A stretch of 41,822 bases of DNA from a bacterium (candidate division B38) B3_B38 (GTDB lineage: Bacteria > Acidobacteriota > B3-B38 > Guanabaribacteriales > B3-B38). Position 1 is the stretch's first letter. Each line of letters begins with the position of its first letter. The notes under the pieces are model-generated. The model was not told the origin of the DNA and ran no database searches. It saw only the letters and a list, made by a program, of their open reading frames with translations. The DNA lies in contig NJBL01000015.1 of the NCBI GenBank assembly GCA_005223145.1, positions 1 through 41,822 on the forward strand. Reading direction: 5' to 3'. Below, one piece after another: positions 15,307 through 23,339 of this stretch. A program made the translations under genes and the position numbers.

Positions 15307-15978
15307 GTGGCAAAAACTGTCGGGGCAATCACCATCGGTCAATCGGGTCGAGCGGATATTATCCCCGAGATGAGTGAAATCTCAGGGAGGGGGATAGAGT
15401 TTATAGAGGCAGGCGCATTGGACGGTTTTTCTTTTCATCAGATAGAACAGCTAAAGCCCACTGAGGGGGAGCATACCTTAATCACCCGATTGAAGGATGG
15501 AAGGGCAGTTAAGGTAGCCAGGGAGAGGATTATCCCTTTAGTGCAGGCTTGCATTGATAAGCTGACCAGACAGGGCATTGACCTGCTGACCATTCTATGC
15601 ACCGGTCATTTTCCCCCGTTTGAGACTTCTCGATTGATTATCTATCCTTCAAAGCTCCTCCACTATACAGTTGAGGCACTTTCGCCATTGAGAAAGCTGG
15701 GGATAATCGTTCCTTTGCCGGAGCAGATAGAGTCCACCCGAGAAAGATGGCTATCACAGGGGCGAGAGGTTGTTATCCAATCGGCTTCCCCTTATGGTGA
15801 TGCGGAGAGATTGAGAGAGGCAGCCCAGCAGCTCTCTGCCCTGGGGGTGGAGCTTATCATTCTTGATTGTATGGGATTCGACCGCCGAATGAAACAGATA
15901 GTACTTGAGGAGACGAACAGACCAGCACTATTACCGCGTTCCCTTTTAGCTCAATGTATTGGCGAGCTGCTCGCTTGA
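15307..15978 (+). CDS. AroM family protein
   Basis: A 223-residue homologue of E. coli AroM, which has an Asp/Glu/hydantoin-racemase-like architecture. The N-terminus AKTVGAITIGQSGRADIIPE is the family signature. Two cysteine centres typical of the racemase-like fold are visible: ILCTGHFP (about residue 98) and LDCMGFD (about residue 188). The start is GTG with a GGGAGAGG ribosome-binding site. AroM proteins have no firmly assigned reaction; the two-Cys racemase/decarboxylase fold suggests proton-transfer chemistry at a carbon acid. The context with a nucleobase-type permease and DUF1177 hints at hydantoin or other ring-compound metabolism, which is inference. Confidence 0.85.
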   Translation: MAKTVGAITIGQSGRADIIPEMSEISGRGIEFIEAGALDGFSFHQIEQLKPTEGEHTLITRLKDGRAVKVARERIIPLVQACIDKLTRQGIDLLTILCTGHFPPFETSRLIIYPSKLLHYTVEALSPLRKLGIIVPLPEQIESTRERWLSQGREVVIQSASPYGDAERLREAAQQLSALGVELIILDCMGFDRRMKQIVLEETNRPALLPRSLLAQCIGELLA

Positions 15979-16013
15979 TATGAGATATTGAGTGAAAGGA
16001 TAAGAGACCCATT

Positions 16014-16301
16014 ATGATAATTGACGAAAGCTGGCAATCAGTCAAAGTTCAGTGCTACTGCGGCTATAGAGGGGAGGAGACTCCTCTTTCTTTCCAGATG
16101 GGTAAAAAAAGATACAAAATTAGAAGGGTATTGAAGGGATGGTATGAAGGGGAAAGAGGGGATAATATAGCCCTGAGGCGGGTCTTCAGGGTCGTCATTA
16201 ATAAGGGAGACATTTATATTTTGGTGTATGATAATTTGACCGATGAATGGTATGCTAAGGCTATAGATGTTCTTAGAAAGGACTTCGCTGGCAAGGGCTA
16301 A
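16014..16301 (+). CDS. Small conserved hypothetical protein (DUF6504-like)
   Basis: A 95-residue soluble protein with no signal peptide or membrane segment. The pattern CYCGYRGEETPLSF, KRYKIRRVLKGWYE and the C-terminal DEWYAKAIDVL resembles small predicted beta-strand proteins of the DUF6504 type (substrate loop followed by ...YRVRTDSG...LYYD). This similarity is from memory and weak. It lies 35 bp after aroM and its stop codon sits inside a terminator-like hairpin, making it the probable last gene of the permease operon. Function unknown. Confidence 0.7.
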   Translation: MIIDESWQSVKVQCYCGYRGEETPLSFQMGKKRYKIRRVLKGWYEGERGDNIALRRVFRVVINKGDIYILVYDNLTDEWYAKAIDVLRKDFAGKG

Positions 16302-16312
16302 ATGCCCTTGCC
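16290..16312 (+). terminator. Stem-loop overlapping the stop codon of the small protein gene
   Basis: GGCAAGGGC and GCCCTTGCC form a perfect 9-bp stem with a 5-nt loop (TAAAT) that contains the TAA stop codon. A modest T-rich stretch follows. It probably ends the NCS1/DUF1177/AroM operon. Confidence 0.6.
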
Positions 16313-16348
16313 CTATTTGCTAACTTTAAAAAAGAATAGGATGGAAAA

Positions 16349-17461
16349 ATGAACAAAGGTGACCTAAAGCGTTGGATAATAAGCTTCCTCTTACTACCTA
16401 TCTTTTTGCTCACAGTGGAGGGAGCTTATTCTCATCCTTCGATAAATTGTGAGCAGGCTTCCTCCCAGGAAGAGTTACAGGGCTCACTAAAGAAATGGCA
16501 CGAGGGTCCGGTTGGCTACATCATATTGAAAGATGAGAAAGACAGGTTCAAGAAGTTAAAGACCAGAGAAGAAAGGATGATGTTCATTCAAATATTCTGG
16601 GAGCGCCGTGATTACAATCCGGAAACCCTCATCCACGAGTTCAAGGAGGAGTTTTACGGCAGAGTTGACTATGCTAACCAGAACTTCAAAGAGGGGGGCC
16701 TGGAAGGATGGAAGACAGCCCGCGGACAAATTTACATTGTTCTGGGTCCACCTGACCGTGAGTGGAAGGAGATTGTCTCGGGTATAAGTGCTCGCCCCGC
16801 TTATCTCTGGCAATATTACAGATTGGCATCAGCCTACCTGAATCCAAATGAGCCGCTGGTCTTCGCAGACTTATATGGAAGCGGAAAGTATTTCCTGCTC
16901 AGACCTTACCCTCAGACCTACGCCGACTATTACTGGCAGGTTCAGAAAGGGCGCTCCTATTTCGAACCGGTTCCCGATGAATACCAGAGAGCCCTCGATG
17001 ATATAAAAAAGAAGTTCATCTTCCGTCCCGATGTATCGTACGACCAGCCCCCCACTACTCCACCCGCGCAAATCAAGGAGCCTCTCCCACCGAAGCTCCC
17101 CTTTAATTGGAAAACCAGTTTCTCTGAGCACTCCTCTGAGCTTACAGCCATACATCTCACGGTGATGGTCCGATATGCTGACTTTCAATACTATAGAGAG
17201 GGGGATACTTACAAGGTGAGTGTGAGATTTCTGGGAGAGCTGAAAGACAAAACGGGAACCCTGGTCGATCAGGTTACAGAGGATATATCCTTTAGCCTCG
17301 CTTCTGAGGAGATAACAGAGAAAAAAGATGCTCTTTACACCCTGACCACTCTGCTGAAAGCCAAGCCTGGAAAGTACCAATTGGTACTGCAACTTATAGA
17401 CAACCTGAGCGGAGTTACCAGCCGGTCTGTGGATACAATTTCGGTTCCAGCTCCTGAATGA
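16349..17461 (+). CDS. Exported GWxTD-domain protein
   Basis: 370 residues with an N-terminal signal peptide (WIISFLLLPIFLLTVEGAYS). The GWxTD domain occupies roughly residues 55-150: the family core appears as GWKTARGQIYIVLGPPDREW, followed by YLWQYY. Downstream is a proline-rich linker (PTTPPAQIKEPLPPKLP) and a beta-rich C-terminal domain of about 120 residues. GWxTD proteins are found mainly in Acidobacteriota, Aminicenantes and FCB-type bacteria; their biochemical role is unknown, and they are often periplasmic or surface-linked. The gene stands alone between the permease operon and the convergent HU gene. The canonical Asp of GWxTD is Ala here (WKTA). Confidence 0.8.
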   Translation: MNKGDLKRWIISFLLLPIFLLTVEGAYSHPSINCEQASSQEELQGSLKKWHEGPVGYIILKDEKDRFKKLKTREERMMFIQIFWERRDYNPETLIHEFKEEFYGRVDYANQNFKEGGLEGWKTARGQIYIVLGPPDREWKEIVSGISARPAYLWQYYRLASAYLNPNEPLVFADLYGSGKYFLLRPYPQTYADYYWQVQKGRSYFEPVPDEYQRALDDIKKKFIFRPDVSYDQPPTTPPAQIKEPLPPKLPFNWKTSFSEHSSELTAIHLTVMVRYADFQYYREGDTYKVSVRFLGELKDKTGTLVDQVTEDISFSLASEEITEKKDALYTLTTLLKAKPGKYQLVLQLIDNLSGVTSRSVDTISVPAPE

Positions 17462-17480
17462 GAAGCTTCCTGCTGGTGCT

Positions 17481-17511
17481 TTAAAATAAAATAGGGCAGG
17501 ATTACCTGCCC
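17481..17511 (-). terminator. Rho-independent terminator of the HU gene
   Basis: On the minus strand GGGCAGG-TAAT-CCTGCCC forms a 7-bp GC-rich stem, followed by TATTTTATTTT. It lies in the convergent gap and could also stop the GWxTD transcript from the other side. Confidence 0.75.
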
Positions 17512-17547
17512 CTTAGGCTATAAAGAAATCAGGGTGAGAGGAGGTTT

Positions 17548-17820
17548 TTAGCTTACAACGGAGCTCAACTTGGCTCCTGGTTTAAACTTGACCACCCTCT
17601 TTGCCTTGATGGTCAAGGGAGCACCTGTGCGGGGGTTTCTCCCCAGCTTAGCCTTGCGATGGACCACCGTGAAGGTTCCAAAGCCGACAAAGGTTACTTT
17701 GTCACCTCTCCTCAGCGCGTCGGTGATTCCATAAATAAAGGAATCTACCGCTCTGTTAGCTGCAGCTTTGGGAATGTTTACCTCCCTCGCTATTTTAGCA
17801 ATCAACTCAGCTTTTGTCAT
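17548..17820 (-). CDS. HU-family DNA-binding protein
   Basis: 90 residues from the ATG at 17820, chosen because AGGAGG lies 7 bp upstream; a GTG two codons earlier is less likely. It is a standard-length HU/IHF protein that binds and bends DNA as a dimer. Motifs: MTKAELIAKIA at the N-terminus, VTFVGFGTFTV, and the DNA-binding arm GRNPRTGAPLTI with its intercalating Pro. It is a single gene with its own promoter and terminator. Confidence 0.95.
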   Translation of the reverse strand: MTKAELIAKIAREVNIPKAAANRAVDSFIYGITDALRRGDKVTFVGFGTFTVVHRKAKLGRNPRTGAPLTIKAKRVVKFKPGAKLSSVVS

Positions 17821-17855
17821 ACCCACGCCTCCTTCTGTTAGGTGTTTTAAAAGAG

Positions 17856-17884
17856 TTTATATCAGAATAATTCCTCCATGTCAA
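17856..17884 (-). promoter_or_regulatory. Predicted sigma70 promoter of the HU gene
   Basis: On the minus strand TTGACA (17879-17884 on the plus numbering), a 17-bp spacer and TATAAA (17856-17861) lie about 35 bp upstream of the HU start, a near-consensus arrangement. Confidence 0.75.
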
Positions 17885-17902
17885 CATCTTTTTAGCTTTT
17901 TA

Positions 17903-18598
17903 TTAAATTTTAATCCCTCGGAAGATCTGTTCCTCCTTCATCACCTTTTTCTTAACAAGAAAAGGAACCATAGGTGGGATGATAAAGGCGACTACCAGAA
18001 TAGCGAGGAAATCCCCAGGAACCAAATTGAGGTAAACCCGAACGAATGGTTGGAACCAGGGAGATTTCAGCTGGGTGCTAAAAGAGAAGAGGGCGCAAAA
18101 CAGGTAGTTAATAATCAACCCAAAGGCTAACAGCTGGATTAAATGACGGCTTTTGAACATACGGAAGAAATAGTAGATGAAGGCAGCTAAAGCTATTATG
18201 AAAGGGAAGGGGAAGTAAGGGTACATTACCTTGCTTTGGCTATAAACTAAAGCGACCGTGAATATTAGAAAGACAACCACTGCAAAGGTGACCGTAGGTG
18301 GAACCTTGTTATAGCTTCTTCTCCATCCTACCCAATACGTTATGCAAAGACTCCCCAGAAGAAAACCAATGTAAGGGTAAAAAGAAGCTCCTGAGGGCAA
18401 CCAGGAAGGTGATATTATAAAAAGCATAGCCAAAAAAATTGCCTGGCTCAGGCTACCCCACTTTTTCCCCAAAATAAGACCTGAGCCAAAAAAGAAGAAG
18501 GTTCTGAAATAGATGAAATTTTCTTTTGCTCCTAAGCAAGATGCCAGAGTAAGAACACTTATACCCAACGATAACCATATCAATTTTTTTTTGTCCAT
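17903..18598 (-). CDS. BioY-like membrane protein (ECF-transporter S component?)
   Basis: 231 residues, about seven hydrophobic segments. The sequence around FGSGLILGKKWGSLSQAIFL, then YPYIGFLLGSL, and the late LNLVPGDFLAILVVAFI segment resembles the BioY layout (GLLLGPRLGALS..., PTGGYLIGFL..., LPFLPGDLLKAVLAAL). BioY is the substrate-binding subunit of an energy-coupling-factor transporter for biotin. Key small-residue motifs are diverged and residues after LPSG do not match the classical GGxxYLxGPT segment, so the substrate may differ or the match may be coincidental. No ATPase gene is nearby. Alternative: an unrelated integral membrane protein. Confidence 0.55.
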   Translation of the reverse strand: MDKKKLIWLSLGISVLTLASCLGAKENFIYFRTFFFFGSGLILGKKWGSLSQAIFLAMLFIISPSWLPSGASFYPYIGFLLGSLCITYWVGWRRSYNKVPPTVTFAVVVFLIFTVALVYSQSKVMYPYFPFPFIIALAAFIYYFFRMFKSRHLIQLLAFGLIINYLFCALFSFSTQLKSPWFQPFVRVYLNLVPGDFLAILVVAFIIPPMVPFLVKKKVMKEEQIFRGIKI

Positions 18599-19018
18599 CT
18601 TAAAAAGATATATCCACTTTTTTCTGGCAACTATTTAAACCATTATTGATGCTTTCCAACTGGCAGTTACCTCTGAGATAAATGCATTGTTCATAAAATT
18701 GGCCCCTAACTATTATATTCAATTTTTCCTATTACACAAGGGGAGAATTTTACCCGAGAGAACAGTCATCAAATATTTATAATATCTGCTCAGAGGTTAA
18801 TGCTAAATGAAAGGCTTGAATATAAAACTTCACATAGATTCCATTTATATTTGACATAGACAAATTGGAGGTCATATATTTTCATTATAAGAGTAAATAT
18901 AATTTTAGGGTATCCAAAGGATAATTTTAATTTGACATCGAGGAAAGGCTCTTGACACTTAATAATTTCTTTTAACCTAATATGGAGATGAAGATATGTA
19001 CTTCGGCGCTTTATTGCT
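18599..19018 (+). other. AT-rich non-coding stretch
   Basis: About 420 bp, strongly AT-rich, with stops in all frames. I see no RNA gene, repeat or clear promoter. Possible TTGACA boxes near 18854 and 18951 have poorly spaced or weak -10 partners. It may include further decayed parts of the GH57-like relic that follows. Confidence 0.5.
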
Positions 19019-19502
19019 AATTGTGGCAGAAATGAGCATCAGCCGTATTGCTGATTAGCTTTCCAGGGGAATCTATTTGAAATAGATTATAATACAAGAG
19101 ATTTATATCCTATCAACACCTTATCATATAAATTTGAGCAATATCGCCAGACCATAATGAAAAACTGTAAGGGAGGAATAATAGCCAGACCAAGGGTGAT
19201 TAGATCAGCATCTATGACCTTGAAAAGACTGTTAATACAGAAAAGTTAGAAAAGCTTACTGCAGATGATGGACACCGAAGAACACTCTTCTTAGACTATA
19301 TCTTTTCAAATAGAGGTATAGATATAAGTCAGTTCAGCTCTGTCAGTTTGATCAAACTGGGTGATTTGGTCAATCATCCTTACTACTTCAGGATTAAGAG
19401 CGTAAAAACGGGCTAAAGTTAACCTTTAGGGAGAGAAGGGTTTTCAAACAGGATAGCATTCTTTCCCACAAAGATAGTCAAATAGATTTAAATGATGTAT
19501 AA
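19019..19502 (+). pseudogene. Relic of a GH57-like glucanotransferase/amylase gene
   Basis: Pieces of one protein appear in changing frames with stops between them: NCGRNEHQPYC at 19019, NLFEIDYNTRDLYPINTLSY at 19070, ISIYDLEKTVNTEKLEKL continuing into DDGHRRTLFLDYIF from 19204, and after a shift near 19410 LKLTFRERRVF. They resemble the domain following the catalytic part of GH57 enzymes (LYELDYxPxxxNLLNTL..., SIHDxxxxKExGLExLLxYDxxRRxSLxDHF). At least two stops and two frame changes are present. This assignment is by recalled motif pattern. The downstream galT and the glgA relic support a former glycogen/alpha-glucan locus. Confidence 0.5.
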
Positions 19503-19664
19503 TAAATATGCGTTTTGATTTTAATTATGCGTTATCAGATGGGAGATAATCATTCCAAGAGATAAAGAATATACAGCCGGTATCCATTAGAGGGGCTTTG
19601 TTGGCGAAGAAGGACTTAATAAAAATGCAAAACAAGCGAGAAAATCCATCAAAAGGAGATATAA

Positions 19665-20696
19665 ATGCCAGAACTAAGATATGACCCTTTACAGCGGCGA
19701 TGGGTTATAATTGCTTCGGATAGGGACATCAGACCTTCGGATTTGGGCCCCATTTGCAAGTATGATCATATAGAGGTTTGCCCTTTCTGCGAAGGTAAAG
19801 AGGCTAATACGCCTCCAGAGGTATGGGCCTTCCGGGAACTTGGGACCATCCCCAACTCCCCAGGCTGGAAGGTGAGGGTTATTCCCAATAAATATCCTGC
19901 TTTGAAGACAGAAGCTGAGGACAAAAGAAAAGGGATAGGCTACTACGATATGATTAATGGCGTAGGAGCGCACGAGGTGATCATAGAGACCCCGCAGCAC
20001 AAAGTCAGTTTGGCAGAGTTCCCACCAGAACAGATAAAATTGGTTCTACTTGCTTATAGGGAGAGGCTCAGAGAACTCTATAAAGACACTCGCTTCAAAT
20101 ATGTATTGATTTTCAAAAATTATGGGAAGAGAGCGGGAGCCTCTTTAGCCCATTCCCACTCCCAGCTGATTGCCACTCCCATCGTTCCACGAAATGTAAT
20201 CATTAAACTCGCTGCCGCAAAAAAACACTATGAAGAGAAAGAGCGTTGCCTCATATGTGACCTCATCGAGCAGGAGGATGACACAAAAACTAGGGTTGTC
20301 CTTTCGGAAAATGGATTCTTTGCTATAGCTCCTTATGCTTCCCGCTTCCCTTTTGAGGTATTCATCGCTCCCATTGCTCACAATTACAGCTTCGCTGAAG
20401 TCACTGATGAAGAGTTAGAACGATTCTCACATTTTTTAAAAAACATTCTCCTCCGCATAAAGTATGTATTGAACGACCAACCTTTTAATTATGTGCTGAA
20501 TACATCTCCGAATATTCAAGCAAAACCTAAGTTTTCAGAACAATGGGTAACCATCAAATACGATTATCACTGGCATATTGAGATTATCCCTCGTCTCATT
20601 AGAATAGCGGGGTTTGAATGGGGAAGTGGTTTTTATATAAATCCAAGCATCCCCGAGATGGCAGCTCAATATCTGCGAGAAGCCAAGATTAAATAA
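19665..20696 (+). CDS. galT: Galactose-1-phosphate uridylyltransferase (or related UDP-sugar/nucleotidyl transferase)
   Basis: 343 residues, normal for GalT of the HIT superfamily. The enzyme moves UMP between UDP-glucose and galactose-1-phosphate (Leloir pathway). Cys39 and Cys42 (CPFC) begin a zinc site, and the active-site motif AHSHSQ holds His163-Ser-His165-Ser-Gln167, the first His being a zinc ligand and the second the uridylylated nucleophile. Other family segments include RVIPNKYPAL and the late HWHIEIIPR. AAAGGAG lies 8 bp upstream of the ATG. No galK or galE is visible, and related enzymes use ADP-glucose or act in glycogen turnover, which would suit the adjacent glycogen-gene relics. 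Confidence 0.88.
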   Translation: MPELRYDPLQRRWVIIASDRDIRPSDLGPICKYDHIEVCPFCEGKEANTPPEVWAFRELGTIPNSPGWKVRVIPNKYPALKTEAEDKRKGIGYYDMINGVGAHEVIIETPQHKVSLAEFPPEQIKLVLLAYRERLRELYKDTRFKYVLIFKNYGKRAGASLAHSHSQLIATPIVPRNVIIKLAAAKKHYEEKERCLICDLIEQEDDTKTRVVLSENGFFAIAPYASRFPFEVFIAPIAHNYSFAEVTDEELERFSHFLKNILLRIKYVLNDQPFNYVLNTSPNIQAKPKFSEQWVTIKYDYHWHIEIIPRLIRIAGFEWGSGFYINPSIPEMAAQYLREAKIK

Positions 20697-20713
20697 ATGA
20701 CCAAGAGGTTGAT

Positions 20714-20878
20714 TCAGTTCAGGTAAACAAGCAGGCAAACTGGCTTGCGAATCGTTGCCACGGATAATATTGGAAGCCAATTAGTTTGCTCAAATAGGAG
20801 GGCCGAGATATCAGATAATCCTCCAGTTTTAGCAAAAGGGGTGACTTCTGAAGATGCAAACACGATTTTCAATGGCTT
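20714..20878 (-). pseudogene. glgA: 5' relic of a glycogen synthase gene
   Basis: On the minus strand the N-terminus MKPLKIVFASSEVTPFAKTG, then GLSDIS, is the unmistakable ADP-glucose-binding start of GlgA (KTGGL motif). After about 33 residues the match ends and the frame stops at 20714, so more than 90% of the ~480-residue enzyme is missing. It starts about 30 bp after the stop of the glycosyltransferase gene on the same strand and was presumably the third gene of that operon. The DNA joining it to galT shows no clear insertion sequence. Confidence 0.8.
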
Positions 20879-20906
20879 CATTACTGCTTTGCTCAATAAA
20901 GAGCGT

Positions 20907-22142
20907 CTATCCTTTATCCCACTTTTCCAATAAGTAGGGTTTTAGCCCTTCAAAAGTTTGAGCTTGTTTTTCCACCACCTTCTCAGCCTGTTGAGTACTC
21001 ATGTCCTTGGTGTCATTAATAAAAGAGGCTACCCGAGCATAATAGAGGGGGCGCATAGTATCTACCAGCTTTCCTTTGTCCCTCTTCCACCGATGGAAGG
21101 TCACCGCAAAATCGTAGACAACCTTTGCCCAATCTTCGGTAGGTAGGTAGAAATTATCTCTCTTTTGCTTGGCTAAGCCCTGGATTACAGCAAAGCTCTG
21201 AGGATTTATAATCTTTTCCCACAGGGCTGAGAGGTTTTTAAAGCCTTCCTTGAAGTTTTCAATCATCCCCTCCAAGTTCACTGAGAAAGCTTTAGGCTCT
21301 TTGTTAATGAGCGTACCACAAATGGGAGTAGGAGTGCTCCCCTGGACTCTACGCCATCTATCCGAATAGTCTTCCATTAATTGAAAAAGAGTGTGTACTA
21401 CTTGCCTGAACATAGGTCCCAGGCTCTCCACGGGGTCCTTAACATCGTGGACTTTGGTTCCTAAATAGGTCTGACAGATACTTACTTCCTGCATAATGGC
21501 TGAGGTAGTCATCCAGATGTCAATCCCAAACTTCGAAATGTCGGTCATCCATACATCTTGCCCACAGTAAAAGCTGATCATACTTTTGGAAAGACCAAAA
21601 TCTCCACCGATGGGCTGGCGTACTCGCTTGCCAAACAGAGCACGGGTCAGATGATAAGCGATAATGTTGGTAATGGTGGCATCATATTTGTAACGCGAAT
21701 AAATAGGGGCGACGAAGTCATGCCTGTGGACAAGGATGGGCTCCGCCAAAGCATTTATCCATTCGGGAGTGATGCTTCGCAGGTCGGCATCGCACAGAAC
21801 GCAGACTCTCGTTTTAAGGAATGAGGCAGCCTCAAATACCATACGGATGGCAGTCCCTTTGCCTGGAAGTCCGCGATAGATGGTTACTATCTTTTCTATG
21901 AAGGGATGAACACTTTTTTCCCTGGCGAGCTCTCTGGAGTCGTCGGTGGAGCCACCATCGGAAATGATAATGAGAACTTGAAGATCCCGATAATACTTGG
22001 CAACGCCTTCACTCGCCATATCGATCACATGTTCAATGGTAGAGTCGTTGTTGTAACAGGGGATTCCCACCACCATATCAACATGCTCAATCTTTTCCAA
22101 ACGCCTGATCGCCCAGGGTCGGAGTGCAGTTTGGAATTTCAT
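20907..22142 (-). CDS. GT-A fold glycosyltransferase, probable glucosyl/mannosyl-3-phosphoglycerate or glycerate synthase
   Basis: 411 residues. The N-terminal GT2/GT81-like domain has VVGIPCYNNDSTI, ISDGGSTDDS, GKGTAIR and the metal-binding CDADLRS (Asp118, Asp120), followed by PIGGDFGLSKSM. The C-terminal ~150 residues are helical, ending ...EKWDKG. AAGGAG precedes the ATG. Proteins of this build transfer glucose or mannose from an NDP-sugar to (3-phospho)glycerate to make compatible solutes. The immediately upstream gene is a HAD phosphatase of the mannosyl-3-phosphoglycerate phosphatase family, which supports the two-step phosphoglycerate route. Donor sugar (glucose or mannose) cannot be read from sequence. 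Confidence 0.75.
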   Translation of the reverse strand: MKFQTALRPWAIRRLEKIEHVDMVVGIPCYNNDSTIEHVIDMASEGVAKYYRDLQVLIIISDGGSTDDSRELAREKSVHPFIEKIVTIYRGLPGKGTAIRMVFEAASFLKTRVCVLCDADLRSITPEWINALAEPILVHRHDFVAPIYSRYKYDATITNIIAYHLTRALFGKRVRQPIGGDFGLSKSMISFYCGQDVWMTDISKFGIDIWMTTSAIMQEVSICQTYLGTKVHDVKDPVESLGPMFRQVVHTLFQLMEDYSDRWRRVQGSTPTPICGTLINKEPKAFSVNLEGMIENFKEGFKNLSALWEKIINPQSFAVIQGLAKQKRDNFYLPTEDWAKVVYDFAVTFHRWKRDKGKLVDTMRPLYYARVASFINDTKDMSTQQAEKVVEKQAQTFEGLKPYLLEKWDKG

Positions 22143-22177
22143 ATTTTCTCCTTTAAGGGGTTATTAAAGCACAACTT

Positions 22178-23011
22178 TCAACCAAATGCAAGCTTTTCAA
22201 GGAAATGAGACAAAGCATAAGCCCACCCCTGAGGGCCGGGGGCAGGTGCCAGAGTTATGTTGGGTATTTCCTTTAGAACCTCGTGGTCATATTCTCCATT
22301 ACTTTTCTGCACTAAAACGGCATAATTTGTCTCCTTCAGCATTGGTAGGTCATTCTGGCTATCGCCTAAAGAGATGCTCACCAACGAGCTTTTCACCTTG
22401 CAAAAAAAGGACATGAGAAGTTGGACGGCTTTTCCCTTATCGCTTTTTCCCAGTATATGAAAGAAACGAGTTCCACGGGTGCAGTAATATCCCGACTCCT
22501 CAATAGCCTCACAAATTCGCCTCTCTGCCTCCGCTTCCTGAGTCAATAGGTAAAAAGGCTCATCAAACTCCCGTTGTTTGGCGAGCTGTGCCTCTATCTC
22601 TGAGAGATTGCATTCCCGGGCAACCTCTTCTATGTTCATATCATTAAAGCCACGAATAGGTGCCCCAGCAGTGGCCGATGCCTGCCTGAGCGCTTCGACC
22701 AACTCGGCATAGCGTGCTCCCAGCTTGATCACCACATATCTGTCTTGACGGATGCCTTCTTGAATGGGAAACGGAAAATAGCCTTTGGGTATAAAAACTC
22801 CCCCTCCATTTTCGGAGATAAACGGGTGGGAATTGCTGCATTTCTGGCGCAAAGCTTCAATTTCAGCCCTGGTTTTGCTTGAGCAGAATATCAAGGGCAC
22901 ATCCAATTTCTCAAGACGGGCAAGAATTGCTTCCAGGGCGCTAAAAGAGTAAGTATCAGAATCGAGAAATGTCCCATCCAGGTCGGTGAATACTATAAGG
23001 CGCTTTTTCAT
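22178..23011 (-). CDS. HAD-family phosphatase, mannosyl/glucosyl-3-phosphoglycerate phosphatase type
   Basis: 277 residues from the ATG at 23011 (a TTG one codon earlier is possible). It is a Cof-type HAD phosphatase: motif I VFTDLDGTFL (Asp10 nucleophile, Asp12), motif II FCSSKT, and motif IV LGDSQNDLPML. The ISENGGGVFIP and RGTRFFHILG segments are characteristic of the mannosyl-3-phosphoglycerate phosphatase branch, which strips phosphate to give mannosylglycerate or glucosylglycerate. It is the first gene of a minus-strand operon with the glycosyltransferase 35 bp later and the glgA relic. Expected role: osmo- or thermoprotection. Confidence 0.83.
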   Translation of the reverse strand: MKKRLIVFTDLDGTFLDSDTYSFSALEAILARLEKLDVPLIFCSSKTRAEIEALRQKCSNSHPFISENGGGVFIPKGYFPFPIQEGIRQDRYVVIKLGARYAELVEALRQASATAGAPIRGFNDMNIEEVARECNLSEIEAQLAKQREFDEPFYLLTQEAEAERRICEAIEESGYYCTRGTRFFHILGKSDKGKAVQLLMSFFCKVKSSLVSISLGDSQNDLPMLKETNYAVLVQKSNGEYDHEVLKEIPNITLAPAPGPQGWAYALSHFLEKLAFG

Positions 23012-23339
23012 CAATTAAATTTTACCACTACTTAAATTATTATTCAATACCTTTAAATTCTCTCATTAATAGGTTTATCTACCTTAATAGCCGCAATATA
23101 GGCATATAAACACCAAGCATTACTAATGGGAAAATTGTTTGCCCTCACTTATATTTTTTGTTACAGTTTGGTGAACTTTTATTTTTCATTATGCGTCCTA
23201 TTAAACAAGGGGAAGAGAAGATAAGGTTCACAGCCTTAAATTAAGAAGCTCCCAGGTCTTATTATATTAAGACCATTTAAATAGCCGATTGTCGTCTGTC
23301 GATTAATTATTAATCCCCAAATTTTAAGGAGGTGCTTCT
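23012..23339 (+). other. Divergent intergenic region, AT-rich
   Basis: 328 bp between the phosphatase gene (minus) and the metalloprotease pseudogene (plus). AT-rich with stops in all frames. It ends in TTTTAAGGAGG, a strong ribosome-binding site 8 bp before the pseudogene ATG. I see no RNA gene or repeat. Confidence 0.5.
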
